A stretch of DNA of 51,554 nt from RGIG5327 sp045612485 (lineage in GTDB: Bacteria > Verrucomicrobiota > Lentisphaeria > Victivallales > UBA1829): contig JAZKZE010000166.1 in NCBI GenBank assembly GCA_045612485.1, positions 1 to 51,554 of the forward strand. Direction: 5' to 3'. The notes under the pieces are model-generated. The model made no database searches. It was not told the origin of the DNA and saw nothing but the letters and a program-made list of their open reading frames with translations. This document shows, piece by piece, positions 1-7,360 of the stretch (within the stretch, counting starts at the first letter, position 1; every line of letters starts with the position of its first letter). The translations under genes were made by a program, and so were the position numbers.

Positions 1-39
1 CCTGTTATACCTCCAATATTCAGCTCAAACAATAAAAAA

Positions 40-76
40 GGCTGTTGCTCACCTTTTTTGAGGTTTTGCAACAGCC
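40..76 (-). terminator. Rho-independent terminator-like hairpin
   Basis: The arms GGCTGTTGC (40-48) and GCAACAGCC (68-76) form a perfect 9-bp stem. Read on the minus strand the stem is followed by a run of six T, as expected for an intrinsic terminator. It lies about 60 bases beyond the stop of the FAD oxidoreductase gene and probably ends that four-gene minus-strand run. Confidence 0.6.
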
Positions 77-97
77 CCTTTGATGAAAAAAAGATAC

Positions 98-132
98 TCC
101 CGCACGACCAAAAGGTTTTGCGGGATTTTTTT
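98..132 (+). terminator. Hairpin with T-tract, terminator-like
   Basis: The arms TCCCGCA (98-104) and TGCGGGA (119-125) pair, with a possible inner ACC/GGT extension, and seven T follow on the plus strand (126-132). This is a good plus-strand terminator for a gene that would lie left of the window. On the minus strand it could also help end the FAD oxidoreductase transcript, where T-rich sequence follows after a few bases. Confidence 0.5.
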
Positions 133-137
133 ATTGA

Positions 138-1409
138 TCAAACATGTCCGGTATCATCCTCAATATGTTTTCCTGTTTCAGCGGGAATAAGGGAATCATC
201 AAAGTGGATCATTACATTTTGACCGGCAAGAGTGTTCTGTAAAGAAGCTGTTTCTATATCATAAACAGGCCGTTTGGTATCCAATGCCTGTGCTGCGGCA
301 AGACCTGCCGCCTGTCCTGTGATAATGGCAGGGGGAATGACCCGCAATACATCCCAGGCATATCCTTCTCCGGCGGTACTGCGTCCGGCAGTAATGAGAT
401 TATCAAAACCGCTGCGGATCATACAGCCGTAGGGGATTTCATAAAGAAAATCCCTGCGGTCGAAATCGCAGATGGCTCCGATAGAATCATCAAAGTGCCG
501 ATAGGAGTCTTCCTCCCGGAGAGTGATATTGCCGTCAATACGGCGGGTAGTACGGTAATTTGGCATTGTGGGAAGGGTGACGATCTCCCTTGTATTCCGG
601 TCATCCGTTTTGAGTTTCCGCAGCATTTCCAGCTGATTGAGAACAGTAAATTCTGTTACATCTTCCGCACTTGTTCCGGTGAAAAATCTCATTCCTTCCG
701 GGTGATTATGTCCGTAAAGACTGGCGAAGCCTCCTGTGCAGACTCTGTAACTTTCCCCGATATTTTTCTTTTCCACCGCATTCTGACAGGATTCCAGAGT
801 AAGGAGTTTGGCAAAACAGGAGAAATAATTTTTTCCCTGGATCGTAGGGACTCCGGCACGGAAAAGCACATCCGCATCTCCGGTTGTGTCCACGATTACG
901 CCTGCTTCAAAGAACTCTCTTCCGGATTTACTTTCCACATAAACGCCGTTACAGTGCATTCCGTATTCATTTTTCTGCATTTCCACATTTGCCACGATAC
1001 TGTCATAACGTAAGTCCACACCCTCTTCCGCCATGATTTCTGTCAAAGCAAGAGCAAAAATCTGCGGAGAGTAACGGGTCATGTAACGGGGGGTATCCAC
1101 CCCTGCAGTCCCATTCTTCCAGCACTCCGGGATGGTATCAAAGCCGTATCGGATGGAAAGGCGCAGAAACTCTTCCGCCATGCCTTTGATTATGACCGTT
1201 CCCCTGCCGTTGCACATGGGAACAAAAAAGTTTACAAGTCCGATGGTGGCAAGACCACCGGGAGTAATGGTCTTTTCAATGAGAAGAACCTTTTTCCCGG
1301 CCCGTCTTGCGGCGAGGGCGGCAGCAACACCTGCCACCCCGCCTCCGGCAACGATCACATCATACTTTCCCCTTACAGGGACCTTTTCTGTAAAAAGAAT
1401 CTCTCTCAT
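138..1409 (-). CDS. FAD-dependent oxidoreductase (FAD_oxidored family)
   Basis: A 423-residue flavoprotein of the FAD-dependent oxidoreductase family PF12831. The N-terminus has a Rossmann dinucleotide fold with AGGGVAG at residues 21-27, followed by an acidic strand end (LLIEK) and a PGGLAT segment typical of the family. A second FAD-contacting segment, ITAGRSTAGEG, lies near residue 345 and a GQAAGLAAA helix follows. There is no signal peptide or membrane segment, so it should be cytosolic. The substrate cannot be read from sequence. The start has an AGGAG box spaced about six bases from ATG. It is the last gene of a tight minus-strand run (24 bases after the dehydratase stop), which suggests a redox step on a sugar acid or related carbohydrate. 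Family call firm, substrate unknown. Confidence 0.85.
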   Translation of the reverse strand: MREILFTEKVPVRGKYDVIVAGGGVAGVAAALAARRAGKKVLLIEKTITPGGLATIGLVNFFVPMCNGRGTVIIKGMAEEFLRLSIRYGFDTIPECWKNGTAGVDTPRYMTRYSPQIFALALTEIMAEEGVDLRYDSIVANVEMQKNEYGMHCNGVYVESKSGREFFEAGVIVDTTGDADVLFRAGVPTIQGKNYFSCFAKLLTLESCQNAVEKKNIGESYRVCTGGFASLYGHNHPEGMRFFTGTSAEDVTEFTVLNQLEMLRKLKTDDRNTREIVTLPTMPNYRTTRRIDGNITLREEDSYRHFDDSIGAICDFDRRDFLYEIPYGCMIRSGFDNLITAGRSTAGEGYAWDVLRVIPPAIITGQAAGLAAAQALDTKRPVYDIETASLQNTLAGQNVMIHFDDSLIPAETGKHIEDDTGHV

Positions 1410-1433
1410 CCGTTTCTCCTGTTGTGAAAAGGC

Positions 1434-2615
1434 TTATTCTTCTGTATTTTCCAGTTTGTAGTACCGCACGGCATCCGGGGGACGGATGTTGGTGAGATCC
1501 CCTCTGTAATGACGCAGATGGGTGGGGATATAGGGATATTTCAGAAGTTCCTTTTCATTGAGTTCGATCCCCAATCCGGGTCTTTCCGGAATGACCATTT
1601 TGCCGTTACGCAAGGTGAGATCTTCATCGCAGATGTCTTTGCGGTAAACCACATCGGTCATCATCATTTCCAGCATGACAAAGTTGGGAACACAGGCGGC
1701 GATCTGTAAAGTTGCCGCATTTGCCACAGGGCCGGAGGGATTGTGGGGGCAGAATCCGATATGACGCGCCTCCGCTTCCGCTCCCAGCATACGCATTTCC
1801 ATGATCCCGCCGGCATGGGAGATATCCGGCTGGATGTAGTCGGAACAGTTGAGATCGAAATACTGTCTGTATTCATACCGGTTATACAATCTTTCCCCGG
1901 CGGCAAGAGATACTCTCACTCTTTCCTTGACTTCCCTCATCCCTTCCTTGTCATCCGGCGGAATAGGCTCTTCAAACCAGAAAATATCGAATTCTTCCAG
2001 CCTTTTACCGATCTTTACGGCTGTGGGAATATCGAATCTTCCATGTCCTTCAATAAGCAGCTGTACGTCACTGCCCACCGCTTCAGAGACCTTTCTCACA
2101 CATTCCATTGCCTGATCCAGCTCTTTTTTACCGATCTGGAGCCATGCTTTTCCGAAGGGGTCCCATTTGCATCCGGGATATTTGTTTTTCCGTACTTCCA
2201 GAGCCTTTTCCGCAAATTCATCGGGAGTTTTGGCAGGAGAGAACCAGCCGTTCACATAAACAGGAACAGCATCCCTTACTTTCCCGCCGAGAAGCTGGTA
2301 TACGGGGCAATTCAAATCTTTTCCCTTGATGTCCCACAATGCCATTTCCACACCGGCAAGGGCACTCATCAGAACAGGCCCGCCCCGCCAGTAGGCATCC
2401 CGGTAGCAATCATGGCGGAAGGCTTCAATGTTGTGCGGGTCTTTGCCGATAAGGTAATATTCCAGATCGTGGATCGCCGCCTGGACAGTAAGTTCCTTGT
2501 ACTCCAGAGTAGCTTCCCCCCAGCCGTGGATGCCGGAATCGGTCTCCACTTTCACAAAGACGAAGTTGGTACGGAAGGCGTTGCAGATAAAAGTTTTTAC
2601 AGCTGTTATTTTCAT
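1434..2615 (-). CDS. Mandelate racemase/enolase-superfamily dehydratase, galactonate-dehydratase-like
   Basis: A 393-residue enolase-superfamily enzyme with an N-terminal capping domain (about 1-125) and a TIM-barrel. The likely metal ligands are E189 (LIEGHGRF), E215 (FWFEEP) and E241 (AAGERLY), with H191 and H291 (FCPHNPSGP) as likely acid/base residues. These fall exactly six positions beyond D183, H185, E209, E235 and H285 of E. coli DgoD, so the architecture is that of D-galactonate dehydratase with Glu replacing the first Asp. Expected reaction: Mg-dependent dehydration of an aldonate to a 2-keto-3-deoxy acid. Several sugar-acid dehydratases share this pattern, so the substrate is uncertain. 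The start has AGGAGG five bases before ATG. It lies between an SDR and an FAD oxidoreductase in the same direction. Confidence 0.85.
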   Translation of the reverse strand: MKITAVKTFICNAFRTNFVFVKVETDSGIHGWGEATLEYKELTVQAAIHDLEYYLIGKDPHNIEAFRHDCYRDAYWRGGPVLMSALAGVEMALWDIKGKDLNCPVYQLLGGKVRDAVPVYVNGWFSPAKTPDEFAEKALEVRKNKYPGCKWDPFGKAWLQIGKKELDQAMECVRKVSEAVGSDVQLLIEGHGRFDIPTAVKIGKRLEEFDIFWFEEPIPPDDKEGMREVKERVRVSLAAGERLYNRYEYRQYFDLNCSDYIQPDISHAGGIMEMRMLGAEAEARHIGFCPHNPSGPVANAATLQIAACVPNFVMLEMMMTDVVYRKDICDEDLTLRNGKMVIPERPGLGIELNEKELLKYPYIPTHLRHYRGDLTNIRPPDAVRYYKLENTEE

Positions 2616-2641
2616 AAAATCCTCCTGATTGATTTTTGTTT

Positions 2642-3388
2642 TTACGGAGCGTAATACATACCGCCATTCACATGGATGCTTTCCCCGGTGACATAGCCGT
2701 TTTTCACAGCAAAAAGTACAGCATCTGCCACCTCTTCACTTGTTCCCGGACGCCCCAGGGGAACAGCGGCACACTCCCGGGCATATTTTTCTCTGCTCAA
2801 TCTTGCATTCATATTTTCTGTTGCTGTCATCCCGGGGCAGACCGTATTGGCGGTTATGCCGTACTTTGCCCCGTTATCCGCAAAAGCTCTGGTAATACCG
2901 TGCATCCCCAGTTTGGATACTCCATAGGCGATCATATTCATTTCCGCCGGACGGAACGCTCTTGCAGAGGAGATGTTGACGATGCGTCCATACATTCTTT
3001 CCTTTGCCTGGTTGAAAAATGCCATGGAACAGAGAAAACACCCTTTCAGATTTATTTCCATGACCTTGTCCCACCATTGCCCTTCACTCATTTCTTCTGT
3101 ACGCTTCCAAGGATCCAGCCGGGCATTGTTGATAAGGATATCCACTTTTCCCAACTCCGCAAACATTGCATTGACCGCTTTTTCATCTGCCACATCACAT
3201 ATACATACTTCCGCATCCCCGCCGGAAGCAAGGATCTCATTGACGACCTTCTGGGCTTTCTCCCTGCTGTGAGCGCAATTTACATATACTTTACATTTTT
3301 CTGCTGCAAGGGCAAGGGCGATCACTCTGCCGATTCCCTGGGAGCCTCCGGTGACAAGAGCAACTTTTCCTGTAAGAAGTGTCTGCAT
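2642..3388 (-). CDS. Short-chain dehydrogenase/reductase (FabG-like)
   Basis: A 248-residue classical SDR. The cofactor motif TGGSQGIG is at 13-20, NNAR at 87-90, N113 sits in the helix-4 position, and the catalytic Ser/Tyr/Lys are S140 or S141, Y155 and K159. The C-terminus carries the usual V-NGG motif. It would oxidise or reduce an alcohol/ketone using NAD(P). FabG is the closest textbook relative, but the position in a run with a sugar-acid dehydratase and a transporter argues for a sugar or sugar-acid dehydrogenase rather than fatty acid synthesis; no acpP, fabD or fabF is nearby. The start has an AAGGAAGG box. It lies 18 bases after the MATE gene start-to-stop boundary and 26 before the dehydratase. 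Confidence 0.85.
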   Translation of the reverse strand: MQTLLTGKVALVTGGSQGIGRVIALALAAEKCKVYVNCAHSREKAQKVVNEILASGGDAEVCICDVADEKAVNAMFAELGKVDILINNARLDPWKRTEEMSEGQWWDKVMEINLKGCFLCSMAFFNQAKERMYGRIVNISSARAFRPAEMNMIAYGVSKLGMHGITRAFADNGAKYGITANTVCPGMTATENMNARLSREKYARECAAVPLGRPGTSEEVADAVLFAVKNGYVTGESIHVNGGMYYAP

Positions 3389-3406
3389 ATTTTCCTTCCT
3401 TTTTTC

Positions 3407-4786
3407 TTAAAGATCGTCTTCAATCACGCGCATTTTTGTCCATTTTTTGGAAAGGTAACGGGTAAAAAATACTCCGGCAAAAATCATTACATAAAAGACA
3501 AAATATCCCCAGAGGATCCAGACAGAGAATCCCAGTTTATAGAGGATCAGACAGGGAATACCCAGAATACCCCACGCCATGATGATCGTTGCATACATGG
3601 CAAATTTTGTATCTCCGGCACCGCGCAGCGCATTGAAAAGCAGTACACAGATCCCGTCAAACACAAGGAAGCCCGCCACAAATTTCAGCATGGGGGCGGT
3701 AAGACGTATGGTTTCCGCCTGATTGGGATCGGAAGGATTGACAAATGGAGCGACCACCAGAGATGGGAAAAAGAAAAAGAGTATTGCCATTGCCCCCGTA
3801 TAGATAACGGTAAGAAACATGGCACTTTTCACTGCTTTTTCCGCAAGAGGAATGTTTCTTGCCCCGATAGCCTGCCCCACTATGATGGCAACCGTCTGTC
3901 CGATACCGGTAATGGGGGTGAAGGAGAGGGAATTTACCCCGAAGGCAATGCTTACTGCCCCCTGAATATCTTTGCTGTAGCGGCACAGGATGATGGCAAA
4001 AAGATTGAAGGCGGCAAGATCCAGAAAGAGCTGGATACCTGCGGGAAGTCCGAAACGGATCATCCGTTTGAACAATTCCCAGTCAAAGAAACTTCTGGTG
4101 GTATTGAAGTGCTTTCTTGCTGAAGGAGTGAAAAATCCGGCGATATAGAACAGTAAACCGAAAAAGGACGCAAGAATACTTCCCCATGCAGCTCCGGCGA
4201 TCCCCATTGCCGGGAAACCCCATTTTCCGAAGATCATCATATAATTGAAGGGGATGTTCAATACCATCGTCCCCAGAGATACCCCCATAACAAGCATTGT
4301 TTTCCCCCTGCCGCTCCAGAAGCAGGAAAGAGCGATCTGCATGAGATAGAATACACAGCCGATGCACAGGATCTTGAAGTAGATGATCTCCTGTACCATA
4401 ACACTTTTTTCATGCCCGAAAAGTTCAAAAAGCGGTTTTGCCCACCATAGTCCTGTTGCCATGAATGCACCTCCCAGCAAAGCAAGATAGAGTCCCTGCC
4501 ATACGCAAAGTCCTATGCGTTTGGGCTGATTGGCTCCCGCATACTGTGCCACAAAGGTTCCTGTATATCCCACAAGCCCCACAAAGACACAGACAATGGT
4601 AAAGTTGGTCAAGCCCCCGGCAAAAGACGCCCCCAGTGCTTCATGGGAAAAGTGGGAAAGCATGGCTCTGTCCACATACAGATTCACCGCCTGGCTGGAG
4701 GCTGCACAAATCAGCGGGAAAGCGATCTTCAATATGTCAAGAAAACCTCCTGAACTTGACATGTATTCATTTCTGGTTATTTTCAT
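3407..4786 (-). CDS. MATE family multidrug/organic-ion transporter
   Basis: A 459-residue integral membrane protein with about 12 hydrophobic segments arranged as two similar halves, the layout of MATE (MatE domain) antiporters. The N-terminal half begins with an ILKIAFPLICAASSQAVN segment and the second half with ELFKRMIRFGLPAGIQLFLDL, the paired Gly/Pro-containing first helices of each MATE repeat. MATE proteins usually expel cations or drugs in exchange for Na+ or H+. Here it is the first gene of a minus-strand run with a dehydrogenase, a sugar-acid dehydratase and an oxidoreductase, so it may move a substrate or product of that pathway; this is inference. The start is preceded by ACAGGA. 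Confidence 0.88.
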   Translation of the reverse strand: MKITRNEYMSSSGGFLDILKIAFPLICAASSQAVNLYVDRAMLSHFSHEALGASFAGGLTNFTIVCVFVGLVGYTGTFVAQYAGANQPKRIGLCVWQGLYLALLGGAFMATGLWWAKPLFELFGHEKSVMVQEIIYFKILCIGCVFYLMQIALSCFWSGRGKTMLVMGVSLGTMVLNIPFNYMMIFGKWGFPAMGIAGAAWGSILASFFGLLFYIAGFFTPSARKHFNTTRSFFDWELFKRMIRFGLPAGIQLFLDLAAFNLFAIILCRYSKDIQGAVSIAFGVNSLSFTPITGIGQTVAIIVGQAIGARNIPLAEKAVKSAMFLTVIYTGAMAILFFFFPSLVVAPFVNPSDPNQAETIRLTAPMLKFVAGFLVFDGICVLLFNALRGAGDTKFAMYATIIMAWGILGIPCLILYKLGFSVWILWGYFVFYVMIFAGVFFTRYLSKKWTKMRVIEDDL

Positions 4787-4860
4787 TTTTTTCCTGTTTC
4801 GGGTTTGTTTCAGAGTATCTCATATCATTCCGTCTGAAAAACGGACTTTAAAACCGGAAA

Positions 4861-4882
4861 AGAGATTGTGTGAACAATCTCT
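4861..4882 (-). terminator. Terminator hairpin after smpB
   Basis: Arms AGAGATTGT (4861-4869) and ACAATCTCT (4874-4882) form a 9-bp stem around a GTGA loop, flanked by A-rich sequence on one side and CTTTTTT on the other. It lies between the smpB stop and the MATE start and can work in either direction. The plus-strand T-tract is the stronger one, so its efficiency for smpB is uncertain. Confidence 0.55.
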
Positions 4883-4909
4883 CTTTTTTCCTGCTTCAGA
4901 AAATTTATT

Positions 4910-5389
4910 TCATACTTTCATGGCACGCCGCATATCCAGATCATCCTGCCGTTTGCGTAAAGTTTCCCTCTTATCCTCAAAGGTCTTTCCTTTTGCCACC
5001 CCCAGCTGGATCTTGATCTTTCCCCTTGTAAGATACATCTTCAGAGGAATAAGGGCATATCCTTTTTCCTTCACCTGCTGGGAAAGACGCAAAATCTCCC
5101 TTTTGTGCAGAAGAAGTCTTCTCTGCCGCATGGGAGTATGATTGAACCTGTTGCCGTGGGAGTAGGGGGAGATATTGATATTGTAAACAAAAATCTCCCC
5201 TTTGTCGATCTTGGCAAAGGCATCCTGTAAAGAAACAGAGTGCATCCGGCAGCTTTTCACTTCCGTACCATGCAGAGCGATCCCCGCCTCCATGGAGGAG
5301 AGGATCTGATAATCATGGTAGGCTTTCTTATTTCCGGCGATCACACCGTCAGAAGCTGTTTCCTTATCATTTTTATCTTTTTTCGCCAT
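4910..5389 (-). CDS. smpB: SsrA-binding protein SmpB
   Basis: A 159-residue protein with the whole SmpB fold. Landmarks are NKKAYHDYQI near 20-29, GTEVKSCR near 41-48, the nearly invariant ISPYSHGNRFNH near 73-84 and the basic LLLHKREI near 92-99, followed by the C-terminal Lys/Arg tail that enters the ribosomal A site. SmpB binds tmRNA and delivers it to stalled ribosomes for trans-translation. It is the last gene of a grpE-dnaJ-smpB run, only seven bases after the dnaJ stop; its ribosome site is the GAAGGA inside the end of dnaJ, about 13 bases from ATG, which suggests translational coupling. No tmRNA gene was recognised nearby. Confidence 0.96.
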   Translation of the reverse strand: MAKKDKNDKETASDGVIAGNKKAYHDYQILSSMEAGIALHGTEVKSCRMHSVSLQDAFAKIDKGEIFVYNINISPYSHGNRFNHTPMRQRRLLLHKREILRLSQQVKEKGYALIPLKMYLTRGKIKIQLGVAKGKTFEDKRETLRKRQDDLDMRRAMKV

Positions 5390-5396
5390 AATGGAT

Positions 5397-6494
5397 TTAT
5401 TTTCCTTCTTCTTTAGAGGCTCTTTCCTTCATCTTGAAGGCAAATGCCGCCATTTCCGGCATATTTCCTTCTGTAAGGGAATCGGTGAAATATTTGAGAA
5501 GATCTTTCTGCTGTTTGCTTAAATTGGCAGGTACTTCCACAAGAACGCGTACAAGAAGATCTCCTTTTGCCCCGCCTTTCAATGCCGGGACTCCTTTTCC
5601 GCGGAGACGCAGTGTTGTCCCGTTCCGGATCCCTGCCGGGATCTTCATCTTTGTGGTTCCTTCCAGTGTGGGGACTTCCACAATGCCGCCATTGACGGCA
5701 GACGCAAGGTCAATGGGTACTTCGCAGATAAGATCATTTTCCTCTCTGCGGAAAAGATCATCAGGAAGTACACTTATGACCACATAAAGATCTCCCGGGG
5801 CTCCCCCCAGCGTTCCCGCTTCCCCTTCTCTTGCAATACGCAGACGGGAGCCATTGTTCACCCCCTGGGGAATATGCACTCTTATTTCCTTGCTTACCTT
5901 TACTCTTCCTGTGGAGGAACAGTTTGCACACCCTCTTCCGGAGCAGTTGGAACAAATATCAAATTTGGAAAGACGGATCTTTTTATCTGTTCCCTGAACG
6001 GCTTCATTAAAAGTGACCTGTATATTGGTGGTCAGATCATTGCCCTTTGTACCGGAAGTGCGTCTGGAGTGTCCAGCTCCTCTTCCGCCGAAAAGCTGTT
6101 CAAAAATGTCGCTCTGGCTTCCGCCTCCCATACCGCCTCCGCCCATATTGCCGAAGACCTGACTGAAAATATCTCTGGGATCGCTGAAGTTTCCTCCCCA
6201 GCTCTGATACTGTCCACTGCCGAAAGGATTGCCCCCTCCAAAGGGATTGCCCCCCTGACGGGCACTGCTTCCGGTAAAGAAATCGGAACCGAACTGGTCA
6301 TACTGGGCGCGCTTTTTTTCGTCGCTCAATACTTCATACGCCTGGGAGAGTTCCTTAAACTTCTTTTCCGCTTCCTTATCGCCGGGATTACGGTCAGGGT
6401 GATACTTGATCGCAAGTTTCCTGTACGCTTTTTTGATCTCGTCGGCAGTTGCGGTACGGGCGACGCCGAGAGTGGAATAAAAATCAACTGCCAT
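5397..6494 (-). CDS. dnaJ: DnaJ co-chaperone with a reduced zinc finger
   Basis: A 365-residue type-I-like J-protein. The J domain (about 4-70) has HPD at 32-34, followed by a long Gly/Phe-rich linker (about 75-150), a client-binding beta domain and a C-terminal dimerisation region. Canonical DnaJ has four CxxCxGxG motifs holding two zincs. Here only C181, C184, C189 and C192 are present, enough for one zinc, and the rest of the finger is missing. It should stimulate DnaK ATPase and, with GrpE and ClpB encoded next to it, take part in disaggregation. The location after grpE supports dnaJ over a CbpA label, though the finger suggests a specialised paralogue. AAAGGA precedes the start. Confidence 0.88.
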   Translation of the reverse strand: MAVDFYSTLGVARTATADEIKKAYRKLAIKYHPDRNPGDKEAEKKFKELSQAYEVLSDEKKRAQYDQFGSDFFTGSSARQGGNPFGGGNPFGSGQYQSWGGNFSDPRDIFSQVFGNMGGGGMGGGSQSDIFEQLFGGRGAGHSRRTSGTKGNDLTTNIQVTFNEAVQGTDKKIRLSKFDICSNCSGRGCANCSSTGRVKVSKEIRVHIPQGVNNGSRLRIAREGEAGTLGGAPGDLYVVISVLPDDLFRREENDLICEVPIDLASAVNGGIVEVPTLEGTTKMKIPAGIRNGTTLRLRGKGVPALKGGAKGDLLVRVLVEVPANLSKQQKDLLKYFTDSLTEGNMPEMAAFAFKMKERASKEEGK

Positions 6495-6545
6495 AGTCTT
6501 TTTTCCTTTTTGTTGAATCCTTTTTCACCAAAGAAAACCGGAAGA

Positions 6546-7244
6546 TCAGTTTTCTTTATTTTCCCCATTTTCCCCGGAAGCGGCAACTTCCTCTGCTTTT
6601 ACTTCCGTTTCCTCTTTCTTTGCAGGACCGGAACTTACCACCACACTTGCTGCTTTCAGAAGACGGTCATTCATTTTATATCCGGCACACCACTGGCGGA
6701 TGACTTTTCCTTCCGGAACTGTATCAGAGGCTTCCTGTGCCACGGCGTCGTGACTGTTTGCATCAAAATCCTTGCCTACAGCGTCGATCTTCACGATCCC
6801 CAGATCATCAAAAGCTCTGGCAAATTCGTTTCCGATCATTTGCATACCGGCAGTAAGAGCCTGGATGTTATCACTTTTTTCACAGGCGGCAACAGCCATT
6901 TCAAAATGGTCGAATACCTGGAAGAAGGGGTAGAGGGTATCAGTCATCACATTGAAGCGCATACTTTCCATATCTTTTGCCGCCCGTTTCCGCTGATTTT
7001 CCATTTCAGCAATAAGACGGATACGTTTTTCTTCCAGTTCCACCACCGTCTTTTCCAGCTGGGCGATCTTTTCTTCCGGTGTAAGCTCTTTTTTCTCTTC
7101 TTTGGCTTCTTTGCCGGAATTTTCCTCTTTCTTTTCCTCTTCCTGTGCCGCTTTTGCCGCTTCTTCTGCTGCTGCGGTCTTTGTTTCTTTCTTTTCCGCA
7201 GTCTTTTTTTCTTCAGCTTTGCCGCCTTTATTGAATACGCCCAT
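6546..7244 (-). CDS. grpE: Nucleotide exchange factor GrpE
   Basis: A 232-residue GrpE with a long Lys/Glu/Ala-rich N-terminal extension (about 1-75) leading into the family coiled coil (EEKIAQLEKTVVELEEKRIR). The core has EMENQRKRAAKDME, FFQVFDHFEMA and the C-terminal beta-wing motif GKVIRQWCAGYKMNDRLLKAASVVVS. GrpE releases ADP from DnaK. It is also the thermosensor of the system in many bacteria. It heads the grpE-dnaJ-smpB run and has its own candidate promoter at 7298-7326. The last 30 residues are again acidic and low complexity. The start has AAAGGG seven bases upstream. Confidence 0.95.
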   Translation of the reverse strand: MGVFNKGGKAEEKKTAEKKETKTAAAEEAAKAAQEEEKKEENSGKEAKEEKKELTPEEKIAQLEKTVVELEEKRIRLIAEMENQRKRAAKDMESMRFNVMTDTLYPFFQVFDHFEMAVAACEKSDNIQALTAGMQMIGNEFARAFDDLGIVKIDAVGKDFDANSHDAVAQEASDTVPEGKVIRQWCAGYKMNDRLLKAASVVVSSGPAKKEETEVKAEEVAASGENGENKEN

Positions 7245-7297
7245 TGTAAAACCCTTTCTTGACGTTTATTTTGTTTGCTTATGGTTCTTAAATATAT

Positions 7298-7326
7298 AAT
7301 ATACTCTCAGAAGGGGGATTTTTCAA
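7298..7326 (-). promoter_or_regulatory. Candidate sigma-70-type promoter of grpE-dnaJ-smpB
   Basis: On the minus strand TTGAAA (7326-7321) and TATATT (7303-7298) are separated by exactly 17 bases. Transcription would start near 7291, giving a leader of about 45 bases to the grpE ATG at 7244. The -35 box sits inside the right arm and loop of the inverted repeat at 7313-7349. Confidence 0.5.
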
Positions 7327-7349
7327 CCGTTCAGGCAGGAAAATCCCCC
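7313..7349. repeat. Perfect 10-bp inverted repeat between clpB and grpE
   Basis: GGGGGATTTT (7313-7322) and AAAATCCCCC (7340-7349) are perfect complements separated by 17 bases. The repeat starts about 11 bases after the clpB stop, so it may act as a clpB terminator stem, although only TTCT follows on the minus strand instead of a real T-tract. Because it overlaps the grpE -35 box it may equally be an operator. Confidence 0.6.
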
Positions 7350-7360
7350 CGGAATCCCTG

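Noticed and set aside
4787..4909. A tmRNA gene next to smpB.
   Set aside because: The space is too short and has only a terminator hairpin; no tmRNA-like ends were recognised elsewhere.
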